NCBI GenBank assembly: GCA_039000515.1
Contig: JBCFYV010000538.1
Coordinates: forward strand, 1 to 64,000
Reading direction: 5' to 3'
DNA length: 64,000 nt
Source: Timema cristinae
Lineage: Eukaryota > Arthropoda > Insecta > Phasmatodea > Timematidae
Shown here: piece by piece, positions 47,778-58,561 of the stretch
Layout of the letters: each line of letters opens with the position of its first letter
Position numbering within the stretch: position 1 is the first letter of the stretch
Notes under the pieces: model-generated
The model's database searches: none
What the model was told of the DNA's origin: nothing
What the model saw: only the letters and a program-made list of their open reading frames with translations
Translations under genes and position numbers: made by a program

Positions 47778-48424
47778 ATTTACCAACACCATTAAGCATT
47801 TATATTATATCTTTGGGGAATGATGCATAAGCACCTCATGATTTAACACATTGTATTTCACTTCGGATACCAACTCACTAAAATTTTAATACTATCACTA
47901 CACTCTCTAGTAAATGGTGAATGTAATGATATTTTCATTATATTTATTTGAAATTATTTTATTGCTCCAATATTTAGACTATTTAATAAAATCCAAGTAC
48001 AACTGTATGGAAAATATATTAGGTAAACCAACAGCTTTGATCCATAATCCTATCATCTTATAGCAGAGTATGCCAAGTCAGATTGTTTATTTTAAGAAAA
48101 ATAATTGAGATTTTAATTTATTAGCAATTGAAATGGTATCAAGGTTAGATCAAGTCAGCTGAGTATTTAACATAATTGAATTTAGTATCATTGGGCTCCC
48201 CTCATTTTTGTAAATGTTATACTTGCATATATTGTGGGTTTTGGGGGTTTTTAAGCAAAAAAAAAACTGTCTAATATGTATGGTTCTTAGGTTTTGTCTC
48301 CGTTCTTTGTCTAATGCATACAATATTTACAACACATTTAATTGAATTAGAGATAAATTCAACAGTAAGGACTATTAAATTTGATTAATGTTACAAAACA
48401 AACATTTAAATGATATTTTTTTAC

Positions 48425-48655
48425 CTGGGTATGAACAGGTAAATGGTTCCTGCGCTGCCCTTCTAAATGAGGAAACAGTGTCTCACACAATTCCAAGGCC
48501 AATCTTCTTGTTAAACGAAACAGATTCCTAAATTCAATTTCTCTGAGCTCAAAGGGGTTGAGCGAATCCCTCAATTTTCTTCGATACAATTTGATTTTGT
48601 CACGGCGCAGCCTTCTTTGCCTGTTTCGAAGATGAAGTATTGCCCAAGCTTCCAT
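48425..48655 (-). pseudogene. HARBI1-like transposase, exon 1
   Basis: It starts MEAWAILHLRNRQRRLRRDK and contains LRDSLNPFELREIEFRNLF and LPVHTQ. It stops at donor GTAAAA in phase 0. This is the helical N-terminal region of HARBI1-type transposases and continues in exon 2 at 35172 with VLTAIRFFATGSYQ. The 13.25-kb intron between them contains the Polinton; without it the intron would be about 0.7 kb. The frame continues open past the donor to 48359, but that extension has no family similarity. Confidence 0.88.
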
Positions 48656-49973
48656 AACCTTAAAAACAACAACTTATAAATCCATTTCCATAGGCCTACA
48701 AATTAAACACTAAGACTCAGATTCAAAAATATTTAAACCTTGTTAAGTTTTGTTTTCTAAGATGCCTAAAACTCATAGGCCTTCTGGCTTTAGTGTGATC
48801 CAAAGGTGAGGTTCTTTATTTTTTTCTGTCAAGTTATAATAGATGTAATGTTTTCTAGCACCTATACTTACACACAACAAGAATCTTAAGTTTCCAATTA
48901 TGACAAAATAAGAGTGATGAAAAATATTCTTAGTGGTTAAAAAAATCTTAGAAAACTCACCTAGGCCTAATTGGTATTTTTATGCACGGGTCCTATAGAT
49001 AATTAATCAAAAAATGTATTTAATAGCACATGAAAGGTTATGCAAAGCTTGGTATTTTTGATTTATTTACACATGAAAGGTTAGGTTATTTCTCTTTATT
49101 GTTTGTTTTATGTGAAAACATCCCATTAAATTTTGCACAAAAAGTTTTTTTGACAAGGTTTATTTTGTTATAGTCGGAAACTTTAGTATTTTGTATGTTT
49201 AGGAGCGAGAAAACATTATATTTTTAATAGTGTAATACTGAAATAATATAAAGTTTCGCGCCCTTGCTTCATTCTATACCCCAGTTTTCCTACAAGTAAA
49301 ACGTGGCTATAGGGTTATGTTTACACTTCATCAAATTCACTAATCGATAGTTATTATTATTTATTTTATATTATTAAACCCTTTTAAAAAGGTTTTTGAG
49401 AGTGCTAAAACATTTGACTTGCCTATTTGGTAAAACTTCTAGCGAGGCCTATACCGAAAGCTAAGTTTACACTTCACCGAATTTACTGATAAATAAATAT
49501 TGATACTTCATGTAATTAAATTAATACAACACTATTATTACCACTTATAGTTTGCATGAACGTAAATCAAAGAAATTAAATAGTGTAAGCAAATATAGCT
49601 CATAAATTATGTATGAATAAACTACTACACACCTAAATTTGGACTCAAGTTACACTTCATCAAGTTAACTAATAAATAAATACAAATAACTTAGGTAATT
49701 ACATTAATACGGCACTATTATTGTTACTTACCGATTGCACAAACGTAAATTAAATTAATTCTTGAGTCACAACTCTCACGAAACGTAATAATATATAAAT
49801 TATTCACTATGACGAAATTTAACACGGTCATTAGAGTGTGTCATCAATTTATGACAATATGACGGGAAAATGGCGGCGTCATCGATCGTATGACGCCATT
49901 AAAAAGATCGATGCTAGCATTTCAGCCATATGACGTGCTACGGATGACATTTCATAGCGGTGACGCGTCATAG

Positions 49974-49996
49974 AGATCCGTGCTCGCCGTCCTGGT
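49974..49996 (-). repeat. Right Harbinger terminal inverted repeat
   Basis: The sequence reads AGATCCGTGCTCGCCGTCCT then GGT, the complement of 5648-5670 with three mismatches. It lies about 1.3 kb upstream of the transposase start. Confidence 0.6.
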
Positions 49997-51459
49997 GGTG
50001 AGTCTTGGGAACGCAGTCACTCAGATTTTTGATGTTTGATTGGAAATGGTGGTGTTGTGTAGTTGGTTAAATAGAGCGACCATGGTGACTAGATAACTTT
50101 GCATAAGTAGTTTATTCCTTCGGGTCAAGGAAAGATGGAGAATGAGGAATAAATGTGAGATAAATATTGTTGGTGGGTAGATACATTTAATTTACAATAT
50201 CCGTCCCACTCTTGGCTATATATTTCTTATCGTGTCTGAAATTATGTTTTTGGTAGCTTAGCTCAGGCTTTCTCAGTCCCACGTCCCAGTGTAAGGAGGG
50301 TTACTTCTCCCTGTAGACGCTTGGTAAAGTGATTCAACCTGTGGGTTCCTCTTCCCAAGTGTTGATTACGTCCTCCCTTAAACACCCTCCTAACCACGTT
50401 TGTTTGAATTTTTTTTCCCGCCAAAAGACTTATATATTATTTATTTCTTTGAGCTTTCGGAGGGGGGTATGTTGGCCGACGCTCCAGCCCCTAGTTCATC
50501 CCGCTGCCACCAGAGGCTGCCGCTACCGTCTATAGGTTGGATATAGATAGACAGACAGAGAGGTCGAGCGCGTCCCATTTATTCAATGTCATTATGTAGG
50601 TTGAAAATGAGGATAGCTATTTATAAGAAATTCACACGCTATATTTAATATATAACATCCACAGATGCCTCTGGCGTAAGTAATAGAATCACAATATAGT
50701 AGTACCAAAACGGCCTCCCCCTGCAAACCAAAGTCTCTGAAGTAGAATGGTTTTGACTAAGGGCACGTAGCTACCTTAGTGAGAGAAGAGATGTTCAAAC
50801 AAATCTTTAGGTTAAGCCAGAAAATATTTTCTGATGGTGTAATTGGTGAAACTCTAGAAAAATGACACCCAGATCAACGTGCCGACCGCTTTACGGACCG
50901 AGCCGTAATGAATTTCAATCATCTAATCGGAGCTAAGGAAGTTCTTAGTTGCCTTGACAAACCCTTATATAATCTAAGTAACCAAATTGGTTTTATGAAA
51001 AGTTAAAAAAAAAAGTTTCTTACCACTATAAAATAATTTAGGCCCAAATTATCTTCATCAGCCCTTGGGGAGAGTTTATAATACTTTTTCGATATAATAT
51101 ACGTAACTCGTCTGAGATATCTACATTGATTCAGACAGTTCAAGTTGGAGTTTATATAAAATGTCCACCGCTTTTTCGGTACGGGGGAGGGGAAATAATC
51201 GCTTGAAACAAACTCTGTACACGCGTCTGGGGCTCGGTCACCAGAATATAAGCCAGACCAAACGAGGGCAGCGCCGTAGGTAGAGTATAGATTCGGTTAT
51301 ACTACAAACTCAACTCATCTTATCTAAACAAGTTTTGACACGTAAACTTATATTAATGCCTGAACTGATAAAACCAATATATATGATTTAAAAAAAAAGA
51401 ATAAGAAGCTATATAGCTTTTATAATGCTCATATATAGCTAGAATACCCCCAAATTATT
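49997..51459. other. Unique-looking sequence without recognised gene
   Basis: This lies outside the Harbinger element. The 68-aa ORF at 50329-50535 (+) has no recognisable domain. I find no repeat that recurs elsewhere in the window. Confidence 0.45.
51431..51441 (+). promoter_or_regulatory. TATA-like element of the 5S gene
   Basis: ATATATAGCTA sits about 20-29 bp before the predicted 5S start, where insect 5S genes often have an AT-rich upstream element. Confidence 0.4.
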
Positions 51460-51577
51460 GTCAACGGCCATACCATGCTGACAACACCGGTTCTCATCCG
51501 ATCACCGAAATTAAGCAGCATCGGGCGTGGTCACTACTTGGATGGGTGACCGCTTGTGAACACCACGTGTCGTTGAC
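51460..51577 (+). rRNA. 5S ribosomal RNA
   Basis: 118 nt closely matching metazoan 5S rRNA, with GGCCATACCATGCTGA, TCCGATCACCGAAATTAAGC (A-box region) and CTTGGATGGGTGACCGC (C box). Helix I is perfect: GTCAACG pairs with CGTTGAC. The usual C-G pair at position 2 is U-A here, a compensated change. Helix IV (GGTCA/TGACC) and helix V (CGTGG/CCACG) also close. A TTTT at 51582 can terminate pol III. Only one copy is present, with several substitutions from the common consensus (one base fewer in GACAACACC, and CGTGGTCACTACTT). It could be a dispersed functional variant or a young pseudogene; the paired helices favour function. Confidence 0.92.
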
Positions 51578-51784
51578 ATATTTTGAAAATATTATTCAAC
51601 AATGTATTAATTTTGGTTGTGTATAATTCATCTCTCACCCAATAGCTTATGTTAATATATTCAAATTATTGTTTCAAACTGTTTCTCTCTCTAATATATA
51701 TATATATATATATATAAATTCAAGAATGCATGTTGACATTTACATTATTGTTTGTATAACGTTTAGTTGAGGACCTTGAAACCC

Positions 51785-51970
51785 GGTACTAGCCGTGATA
51801 TGTGTGTGTGTTTTTATTGCCGTACGGCTGTTGCCCGACATAGAACATCTGACTTGACAGTTATGCCACGCCAGGTTGTCTATGAAAGGGCTGATTTGTT
51901 GTTTGAGTACCGAGTCATTGTCATGACTCTTAACCTCGCGAATGAACTTGTTTACCTGATAAAATGGAAC
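51785..51970 (+). repeat. Diverged direct copy of the arm repeat
   Basis: TGTGTGTGTTTTTATTGCCG, GCCCGACATAGAACATCTGA and TATGAAAGGGCTGATTTG align with the outer part of the arm at 51995-52140, at roughly 65-70% similarity by eye. A (TA)n run lies upstream near 51695-51716. Confidence 0.65.
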
Positions 51971-51994
51971 AGATGAAATGAGCCTGCAGAATAC

Positions 51995-52600
51995 TACAGG
52001 TGTGTGGTTATTGTAGCCCGACGCAGGACATTTCTACCTTGACTCTGACGCCAAGCTAGGCCGCCTGTGAAAGGGCTATATTTGTGTTAGAGTACGGAGT
52101 CACTATCGTGCCTCCTGGCCTCTTGAATAAATTGATACCTTGTACAAACAATTGTATAATTATTGACACTGTGAGTGAAGTTGGTGATAGTGAACGATCG
52201 CGCTGGGTCTCGGGATTTGGGGAGGATTTTCTTTTGTTGGGATGTGGGAAGGTGTGTATAAGGTATGATGATGATATATGTTGTTGTTTCATGAGTCGAT
52301 TTCCGGGAGGTGGATCGAAAGGTTTAACTTGACTGTAGGGAATAGGTTTGGCGCGGATGGTTTACATATCCATTCCCCATCTGGGGCCGTCAGTGGCGCC
52401 AGCGTTATTCTCTGGCTAGAAGGTTGACCTAGGCGGTTATCCCAGTGGCGTCCGGCCGTGACTAAGGTTGTGATGGCATGAAATGAGCGACTTGTGAATG
52501 TCAGTTCTGGGGTTGGAGCAAGGATGGGATAGTTGGGTGGTGGGTTGTCGTCGATCCCGTTGGTCTGGCGTAGTCGATTGTCAATTTGGTTAATTACTAC
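51995..52600 (+). repeat. Left inverted arm flanking the LINE
   Basis: It matches the complement of the 57275-57995 region over most of its length, for example TAGCCCGACGCAGGACATTT, GGCCGCCTGTGAAAGGGCTA, TTTCCGGGAGGTGGATCGAA, GGAATAGGTTTGGCGCGGAT and TGGCATGAAATGAGCGA. There is no protein motif in it. Confidence 0.85.
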
Positions 52601-52728
52601 TCTAATTTTTTTTCAATTTTTTTTTTTTTCCTTAAATCTAGGTATCGGGGTTGTGTTTTTTTTTTTTAATTTTTTTTTTTTTTCTTCTAAATTATAATAG
52701 ACACTGAGTTAGTCATAATAATGCTCTC

Positions 52729-55402
52729 CTACGCCAGCCGTGGTCTCTTGTAGCGTCTGCTCTCAGTAGGGTCGTAACGTCCTAGTTCCCGTACTATGTC
52801 GTTAGTGTGTGTGTCTGCCTGTTCGTAGAGTTTTTTGTTCCTTTCCCTGTATTTGTCATGGAGGGGTCTGCAATTTGTCATTTCATGTAGGTGTGTTATT
52901 CTAGTTCGCCAGGGTGCTCCAGTGATGGTTCTGAGTATCTTGTTTTGTGTGGTTTGTAGTCTATCTGTGAGGTGTTTGGCTCCGTAGCTCCATACTGCGC
53001 AGTTGTACAGTATAATCGGTTGTATCATGGATTTGTATAATACAGTTTTTGTGTGGATGTTTAGTTCCCTTCCTTTGAATAGAGCGTACAATTGTACATA
53101 TCTCCCAGTGGCTTTTTTTCTTGTGTCCTCTATGTGACTTCTCCAGGTTAGTTTCGAGTCTATTGTAGTGCCTAAATATTTTGTATCTTTTTTAACAGGT
53201 ATTTCTGTGTCGAATAAAGTGAGTGGTGCTGGGAGTTGTTTGCGTCCTCGGCTAATAATCAAAGCTGCTGATTTTGTGGGGTTAACTTTTATCCTCCAAG
53301 TCGTGAACCAAATTTGTAGTTCAACTAGGTACCTCTGCATTTTTAAGCTGGCAAAATTTATGTTTTTATATATGGTGTAGGCCATGGTGTCGTCTGCAAA
53401 GAGTCGTACTTTTACTTGTGGATTGGTAGGAATGTCTGAAATATATATGCTATAAAGGTGTGGTGCTAGTGCAGATCCCTGGGGCACCCCAGCCCTTATG
53501 TCGTGTATGGGTGATTTTGTTCCGTCCATGACTACCTGAAACTTCCTTCGAGCAAGGTAACTGGCGATAATGTGGATGATCCATTGTGGGTAGTTGAATT
53601 TAATTAGATTTTGAATTAGTCCTATGTGCCAAACTCTGTCGAATGCTTTTTCAACGTCTAGAAATATTGCTACGGTGTGTTTTTTTTTCTTCAAATGCTT
53701 TTGTGGCGTCCTCAATTAAATTTAGTACGGGGTGAATAGTCGAGTGATTTTTCCTGAAACCGAATTGGATTTTTGGGATGATCTCATTTTTTTCGCTAAA
53801 TTTGTCTATCCTTTTTAGAACTAGTTTTTCAAATAGTTTGCTCATTGTGGGGAGGAGACTAATAGGCCTTCTGTTCTGAGGAACATTGGGTCCTTTCCTG
53901 GTTTAGAAAGAGTTATTACTGTCGCCAGTTTCCATACGTCTGGGAAGTGACAGAGTGTAAGTAGAGCGTTGAATATTGTCAGTAGCGTGAGTATTGCCCT
54001 CGGTGGTAGTTTCTGTAGTGTTTCGTTTGATAGTCTGTCGTGGCCTGGCGCTTTATTTTTTGGGAGTTGTTTCATTCATCTAGTGTTATTAGGTCCACCG
54101 TGACACTATTGGTCTAAATAGGTATTCCCGTACTGATCTCTGTGCGTCCCTGTCGAAGTCTGCGTCTCTCGGGTTTTGGTTTGGTGTAAACTGTTTCTCC
54201 AGAGTCACGGCTATGGCCTCCGCTTTCTCTGAGCTTGTATAGGCCATACCGTGCTCCCCGTGTATAGCGGGTACCGACCGTTTGTTTCCTGATGATTTAA
54301 GCTGTTTTGTGACTTTCCAGACTTTACTGGGGTCCATGGCAGCGTCAGTGATGTATGTGTTCCAGTTGTTGCATTTAATAGTTTTAACTGTACGTCTTAC
54401 TTGTGCAGTGAGTCTATTGTAGGCTGTTCTGTGTTGTGGTGTTCTGTATGTTTGCCAGTCTCTCCTTGCCTCTCGTTTCTGGGCGAGCAGAAAGTCAAGG
54501 TCTGGGTGTTGGCGTCTCAAGTCATGTTTTTCCTGTTCTATTGCGGTGTTAGTTCTGTATGCTTCCTGTACTGTGCTGGTAAAGAGTTGGAGTGTAGTGT
54601 CTGCTTCTTCGGTGGTCGTGATGTTTATGTTTTCGGGTACTGTTTCGTCTAGTGTTCTTTTGAACCCTTCCCAGTTAGTAGTAGTTTTTAGTTTTTTAAT
54701 GTTGTTTATCTGTATTACTGTGTTGGTTGTGATCTCGCACACTATAGGGTTGTGGTCCGAGTCTAGTTCTTTAAGAACTGAGAGCTCTCCCGGTGTCACC
54801 CCTATATTGTTCAAGACCACGTCTATTATATCTGGCCTCTGTAGTGGGTTTGAGGGGTAAAATGTCGGTTCGCCAGGCCCGACTACCGTGTATCCCTTAG
54901 TGTCCGCGTGATCGTTTAGTATGCGTCCATTCCTATTGGTCAGTCGGCTATTCCAGTTCAAGTGTTTGCTATTCAGGTCCCCTGCTAAGAATATCTTATC
55001 GAAGTTCGTAAGTTCGTCTAGGTCGCTCTGTAGTATTGTCTTGGTCGGTGGTTTATATATGGCTGCGAATAGGATACCTCCGCTCTCTGTATTTACTTTT
55101 ATTGCTGTTGCTTCTATGTTTTGTAAGGTTTGAAAAATATGTTGGTAGTGGTGAATATTGTCTTTGATGAATATTGGTGTTCCCCCGCCACTTCTGCCGG
55201 GTCTATCTGTTCTATATAGATGGTAGCCGAAGAAGTTAAGTCTCTTGTTTTGGTTTAGATGGGTTTCGTTGATTAGTCCTATATCTATTCCATATGTTTT
55301 AAAAAGTTCTTCTAATTCATGAGCCTGCGTCAGTATCCCGTTCGCGTTCCATATAAAAACGCGTAGAATGTCCTTGGTCCGCGTTTTGTCTTGTCTAGTC
55401 AT
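52729..55402 (-). pseudogene. LINE ORF2: APE endonuclease and reverse transcriptase, frameshifted
   Basis: The ATG at 55402 overlaps the end of ORF1 by 8 nt, a common Jockey arrangement suggesting coupled translation. Endonuclease part (55402 to about 54700): FIWNANGILT, LINETHLN, RTDRPGRSGGGTPIFI, FLAGDLNSKHLNW and SDHNPIV, all the catalytic landmarks. The reverse transcriptase follows: LPKNKAPGHDRLSNE, FGFRKNHSTIHPV, AIFLDVEKAFDRVWH, AGVPQGSALAPHLY, LFADDTMAY (the catalytic Asp pair) and KYLGTTID. Four single-base frameshifts separate the pieces, near 54105, 54075, 53895 and 53680, the last at a T-run. Apart from these it is well conserved. RNA cutting and target-primed copying would be its role. 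Confidence 0.9.
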
Positions 55403-56762
55403 CCTGATTTACAAAGTAGTCAGTCACTCCCTCTATCATGATAAACATTTTCTCTGTTGAGTCTGTTGTTTGTCTGAGCATATTGAGATAAGGTTTGAAA
55501 TGTGTAATGATCTTCATTATGTTTAAGTCTTTGAGTAGCCTAATTAAGTCTTTTATGTCAGAACCGGTTGAACCGGCTTCTTGTTGTGGGGGGCATTGTG
55601 TTTGTTTTGCCTGTACTGCCTGGGCGTAGGATCGGTGGATCTTGGCCGCCTCGGGGACGGGGGGGTTTGCCACGGGTCTCTGCCGCATTGGTGGGAAGCT
55701 CTGTGTGTTGGAGGGTGGGGGCATGGTCCGGGTCAGAGTTTTGTTCTGTGTGTTTGTCTTTGGTAGTTGTGCCGTCTTCTTCTTTTCTAGTAAGTCTAAG
55801 TACACCGGGCACTTGCTGTAATTCGCCGTGTGGCTTCCCATACAGTTTACGCATCGGGCAGGAGTGGTGGCGTCTTTTTTGGGGCAGTCTTTGGTGATGT
55901 GCTGTTTTAAGCACTTGACACACCGGGGGTTGTTCTGGCAGTTATTCTTAGTATTGCCGTATCTTTGGAACTTGTGGCATTGTACGACTGTGTTGAGTGG
56001 TGGTATGTAGGGTTCAATCCTAAATCTGGTATGGTTAATTGACTTTACTTGGAAGATGGTGTTTGTGTCTGTGCTCTTTGCTAGAGTCACTTGGAAAGTA
56101 GGGAGAAGTGTCACGGTCTGAGTCGTGTTGTCCGCAGCCGACTTCCTGAAGAATTGTCTCACGTCAGTCACTGGGAATCCCATGTCTTTAAGTTCTGCCT
56201 CTAGGTCACTGGTAGCCATGTTGGGAGGGAGCCCCTTGACTATAACTTTAACTGGTTTGTCCCTCGGTAGCGTGAAAGTGTGAAACTCCTGTTTTAGGTC
56301 CTTCAGTAAGTGTTGTATTAGGTCGTAGTCCTGCTTGTTGGTGGTGTGAATTTTAAGTCCGTTTGTAATGTACGTGATTTTAATGTCCCCTCCTATCTCT
56401 TTTGCTACCTTGGCTATCTGAGAGTAGTTTTGTGTTCCTAGCGTCACTATTGGTGGGTAGTGTGTCTTGCGTGTGGTGGTTGTTGTAGGCAGCTGTTTGT
56501 CAGTTTTCTGGTCGAGTGGTGAGGGAGTATTGTTTTCGGCCCTTTTCAGGGCGTTGAACTTGTTCGTCAACTCTGTTGGTGTCTTTTTTGTCTGGGGTAG
56601 CTTGTGAGGTCTGAATTTCCTTTTCCGTCCTAGTTTGTCGGCCATCGTGAAAGTTCCCTGTCCGTCAGTGTCGGCTTCCATGTCTGAATTGTCCGTAGAG
56701 GAGTAGTCCATGTCCGTGTCATTTAGTTTGGTTTTCGGTCTGGTGTGGTTGGGGGCGGCCAT
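55395..56762 (-). CDS. LINE ORF1: nucleic-acid-binding protein with zinc knuckles
   Basis: 455 residues, intact. It begins MAAPNHTRPKTKLND, with an acidic then basic N-terminus. A central RNA-recognition-like PRE_C2HC segment contains KVIVKGLPPNMATSDLEAEL and GFPVTDVRQFF. Then come CCHC knuckles: CVKCLKQHITKDC and CVNCMGSHTANYSKC are complete, while the first, CHKFQRYGNTKNNC, lacks the second Cys and the His. A Pro/Gln-rich tail ends VNQDD. It packages the LINE RNA. It ends 8 nt into ORF2. Confidence 0.92.
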   Translation of the reverse strand: MAAPNHTRPKTKLNDTDMDYSSTDNSDMEADTDGQGTFTMADKLGRKRKFRPHKLPQTKKTPTELTNKFNALKRAENNTPSPLDQKTDKQLPTTTTTRKTHYPPIVTLGTQNYSQIAKVAKEIGGDIKITYITNGLKIHTTNKQDYDLIQHLLKDLKQEFHTFTLPRDKPVKVIVKGLPPNMATSDLEAELKDMGFPVTDVRQFFRKSAADNTTQTVTLLPTFQVTLAKSTDTNTIFQVKSINHTRFRIEPYIPPLNTVVQCHKFQRYGNTKNNCQNNPRCVKCLKQHITKDCPKKDATTPARCVNCMGSHTANYSKCPVYLDLLEKKKTAQLPKTNTQNKTLTRTMPPPSNTQSFPPMRQRPVANPPVPEAAKIHRSYAQAVQAKQTQCPPQQEAGSTGSDIKDLIRLLKDLNIMKIITHFKPYLNMLRQTTDSTEKMFIMIEGVTDYFVNQDD

Positions 56763-57108
56763 TTCGCTCAGCCCTGAAAAGGGCAGGCTAGTGGCCAGTG
56801 TGGAAGGGTTAAGATACCCTCCTCTGTGCAGTGCGGGAGGATCTGTGATGTTGTCTGGTGTCCTGGAAGACGTGCGCCGACTGCGAGGTATTGTTTCGCA
56901 GCCGGTCTCGATTTACGGCCTACTGTGGCTTTGTTGGCACCGTTAGGTATCCACCACAGAAATTACCACCGAAACGTCCCTTCCGAGTTTAGTCTAGTGT
57001 GTGTGTTCGGGTAAACCTGTCTCCTGTACAATCTGCTCACTTTTGCCTTAAAAAAGGCAGGTTAGTCTTAAAAAAGACAGTTGCAGTTTTGCCTTGAAAA
57101 AGGCAGCT
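56763..57108 (-). promoter_or_regulatory. LINE 5' leader with repeated 14-nt hairpins
   Basis: Perfect or near-perfect stem-loops with 5-bp arms occur at 56771-56784 (GCCCTGAAAAGGGC), 57045-57058 (GCCTTAAAAAAGGC), 57065-57078 (GTCTTAAAAAAGAC) and 57091-57104 (GCCTTGAAAAAGGC). A fifth, GCCCTTTTCAGGGC, is inside ORF1 at 56539-56552. Stem bases change in pairs (GCC/GGC versus GTC/GAC), as expected if the fold matters. Confidence 0.7.
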
Positions 57109-57274
57109 CAATAAAATACCTGGCGGCTCGAATCTCAGAGAAGCGCGTCTCGTCTACTGACTCCCTTGTGTTTTTATTCGCGAGCGTGGTGTGTTATAAA
57201 TAAAATTTATGAACTGTGTGCAGCTTTTCAATAACATATATTTTTAAAAAAAAAAACCTAGAGTTAGATTTACA

Positions 57275-57995
57275 TACAAATGCTTGACATTCAACTAAGC
57301 CAGATCAAGTCGTTACTACACCACCTAGACCGAATCACCAAGCACAATTCGCTCATTTCATGCCATTACAACTTTAGTCACGGCCGGACGCCACTGGGAA
57401 AACCGTCTAGGTTGTCTACTAGCCAGAGGATAATCCTGGCGCCAGGGCGGCCCCAGATGTTGAATGGAAATGTATCCACCTCACTCCTAATCCCAAGAAA
57501 AGAAAATCATACCCCAACAAGCAACTCTTTATAACCATTGCCACCGCCGGACTCCACTGGGATAACCGCCTAGGTCAAACTTCTAGCCAGAGAATAACGC
57601 TGGCAACACTGTCGGCCCCAGATGGGGAATGGATATGTAACCATCCGCGTCAAACCTATTCCCTACAGTCAAGTTAAACCTTTCGATCCTCCTCCCGGAA
57701 ATCGACTCATGGAATTCAACATCTCATTATCATACCTTATACACACCTTCCCACATCCCAGTCAAGAAAATCCTCCCCAAATCCCGAGACCCAGCGCAAT
57801 CATTCATTATCACCAACTTCACCTCACAGGTTTATTTAATTATACAGTGTGGTACATAATATCAAGTTCATTCACGAGGTCAGGAGTCACAACAGTAACT
57901 CTATACTCGAACACTAGTATAGCCCTTTCACAGGCGGCCTAGCTTGGCATCACAGTCAAGGTAGAAATGTCCTGCGTCGGGCTACAAAATCACAC
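57275..57995 (-). repeat. Right inverted arm flanking the LINE
   Basis: It is the complement of the left arm, with an internal duplication: the GCCGGACKCCACTGGGA...GCCCCAGATG segment occurs at 57383-57460 and again at 57547-57620. The outer end is CGGGCTACAAAATCACACAC at about 57978. ORFs over it (57280, 57622) are the same translation noise as in the left arm. Confidence 0.85.
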
Positions 57996-58561
57996 ACATG
58001 TATTATCCTAAAAAAAAAGAAATAATAAAAATTTAACCAACATGACACTTTTCAAATTAGAACCAATTGATATTTTCGATTCATATATTTGATTTAAATA
58101 TTCAAAAAACAATAGGATATAAAGAAAGAAAAATAATTGGTGTATTAATGTTTATGAATATTTATTAGGAGATTCAAAATATATTTTTTGAAAGGAAGTG
58201 ATTAAATTCTTAAAATTGGTAAACAACTTTCAAGATATCGTTTAATCTAAATCGGAAAAGATGGAAAGAAGACGTAATGGCCCACTCGTCAACCCCAAAA
58301 GTAAGTATTAAATAAATTCCGCGGGGATGTGGGCCCAACGAAAGGTAAGTAGCGGAAGAAGGTAGGTTTTCGTGATTTGAGAAGTATGACTTTTGCGGGT
58401 GAGAAGTATGACAGGTTAGGGCCCTCTCTCTCTCTTCAACATTCAGTATTATTAAAATCAGATATTTAATAATATTTTTACTGGTCACTCGTAACGCAAA
58501 TTTAGAGATAAATCTAAACATAAATTAATTTAGAATAGAGACATTATCTACTACAAAATAA

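Larger units (their letters stand above)
5648..49996. mobile_element. PIF/Harbinger transposon, about 44 kb with nested insertions
   Basis: A 23-bp imperfect inverted pair (20 of 23 match; core CGAGCACGGATCT) encloses two convergent spliced genes: a Myb/SANT-like gene on + and a HARBI1-like DDE transposase on -. This is the standard two-gene content of PIF/Harbinger elements. Both ends share further subterminal GTCAT/ATGAC-rich sequence (5670-5790 and 49850-49975). Removing the recognisable inserts (Mutator gene, satellites, triplicated block, Polinton) would leave an element of roughly 10-15 kb. No matching 3-bp TWA target duplication is visible at these ends, so the exact boundary is uncertain. 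The gene pairing is much firmer than the boundary. Confidence 0.7.
52601..57265 (-). mobile_element. Jockey-clade non-LTR retrotransposon, near complete
   Basis: It reads on the minus strand: 5' leader with hairpins (about 57250-56763), ORF1, ORF2 overlapping by 8 nt, a short 3' UTR and A-rich tracts (plus-strand T-runs at 52604-52690). The PRE_C2HC-like ORF1 with zinc knuckles and ORF2 with an APE-type endonuclease plus reverse transcriptase place it in the Jockey group. The ends are estimated from where the inverted arms stop. Confidence 0.85.

Noticed and set aside
54401..56010. Several plus-strand ORFs over the LINE
   Set aside because: They are antisense shadows of ORF1 and ORF2, rich in Val/Cys/Gly with no domains.
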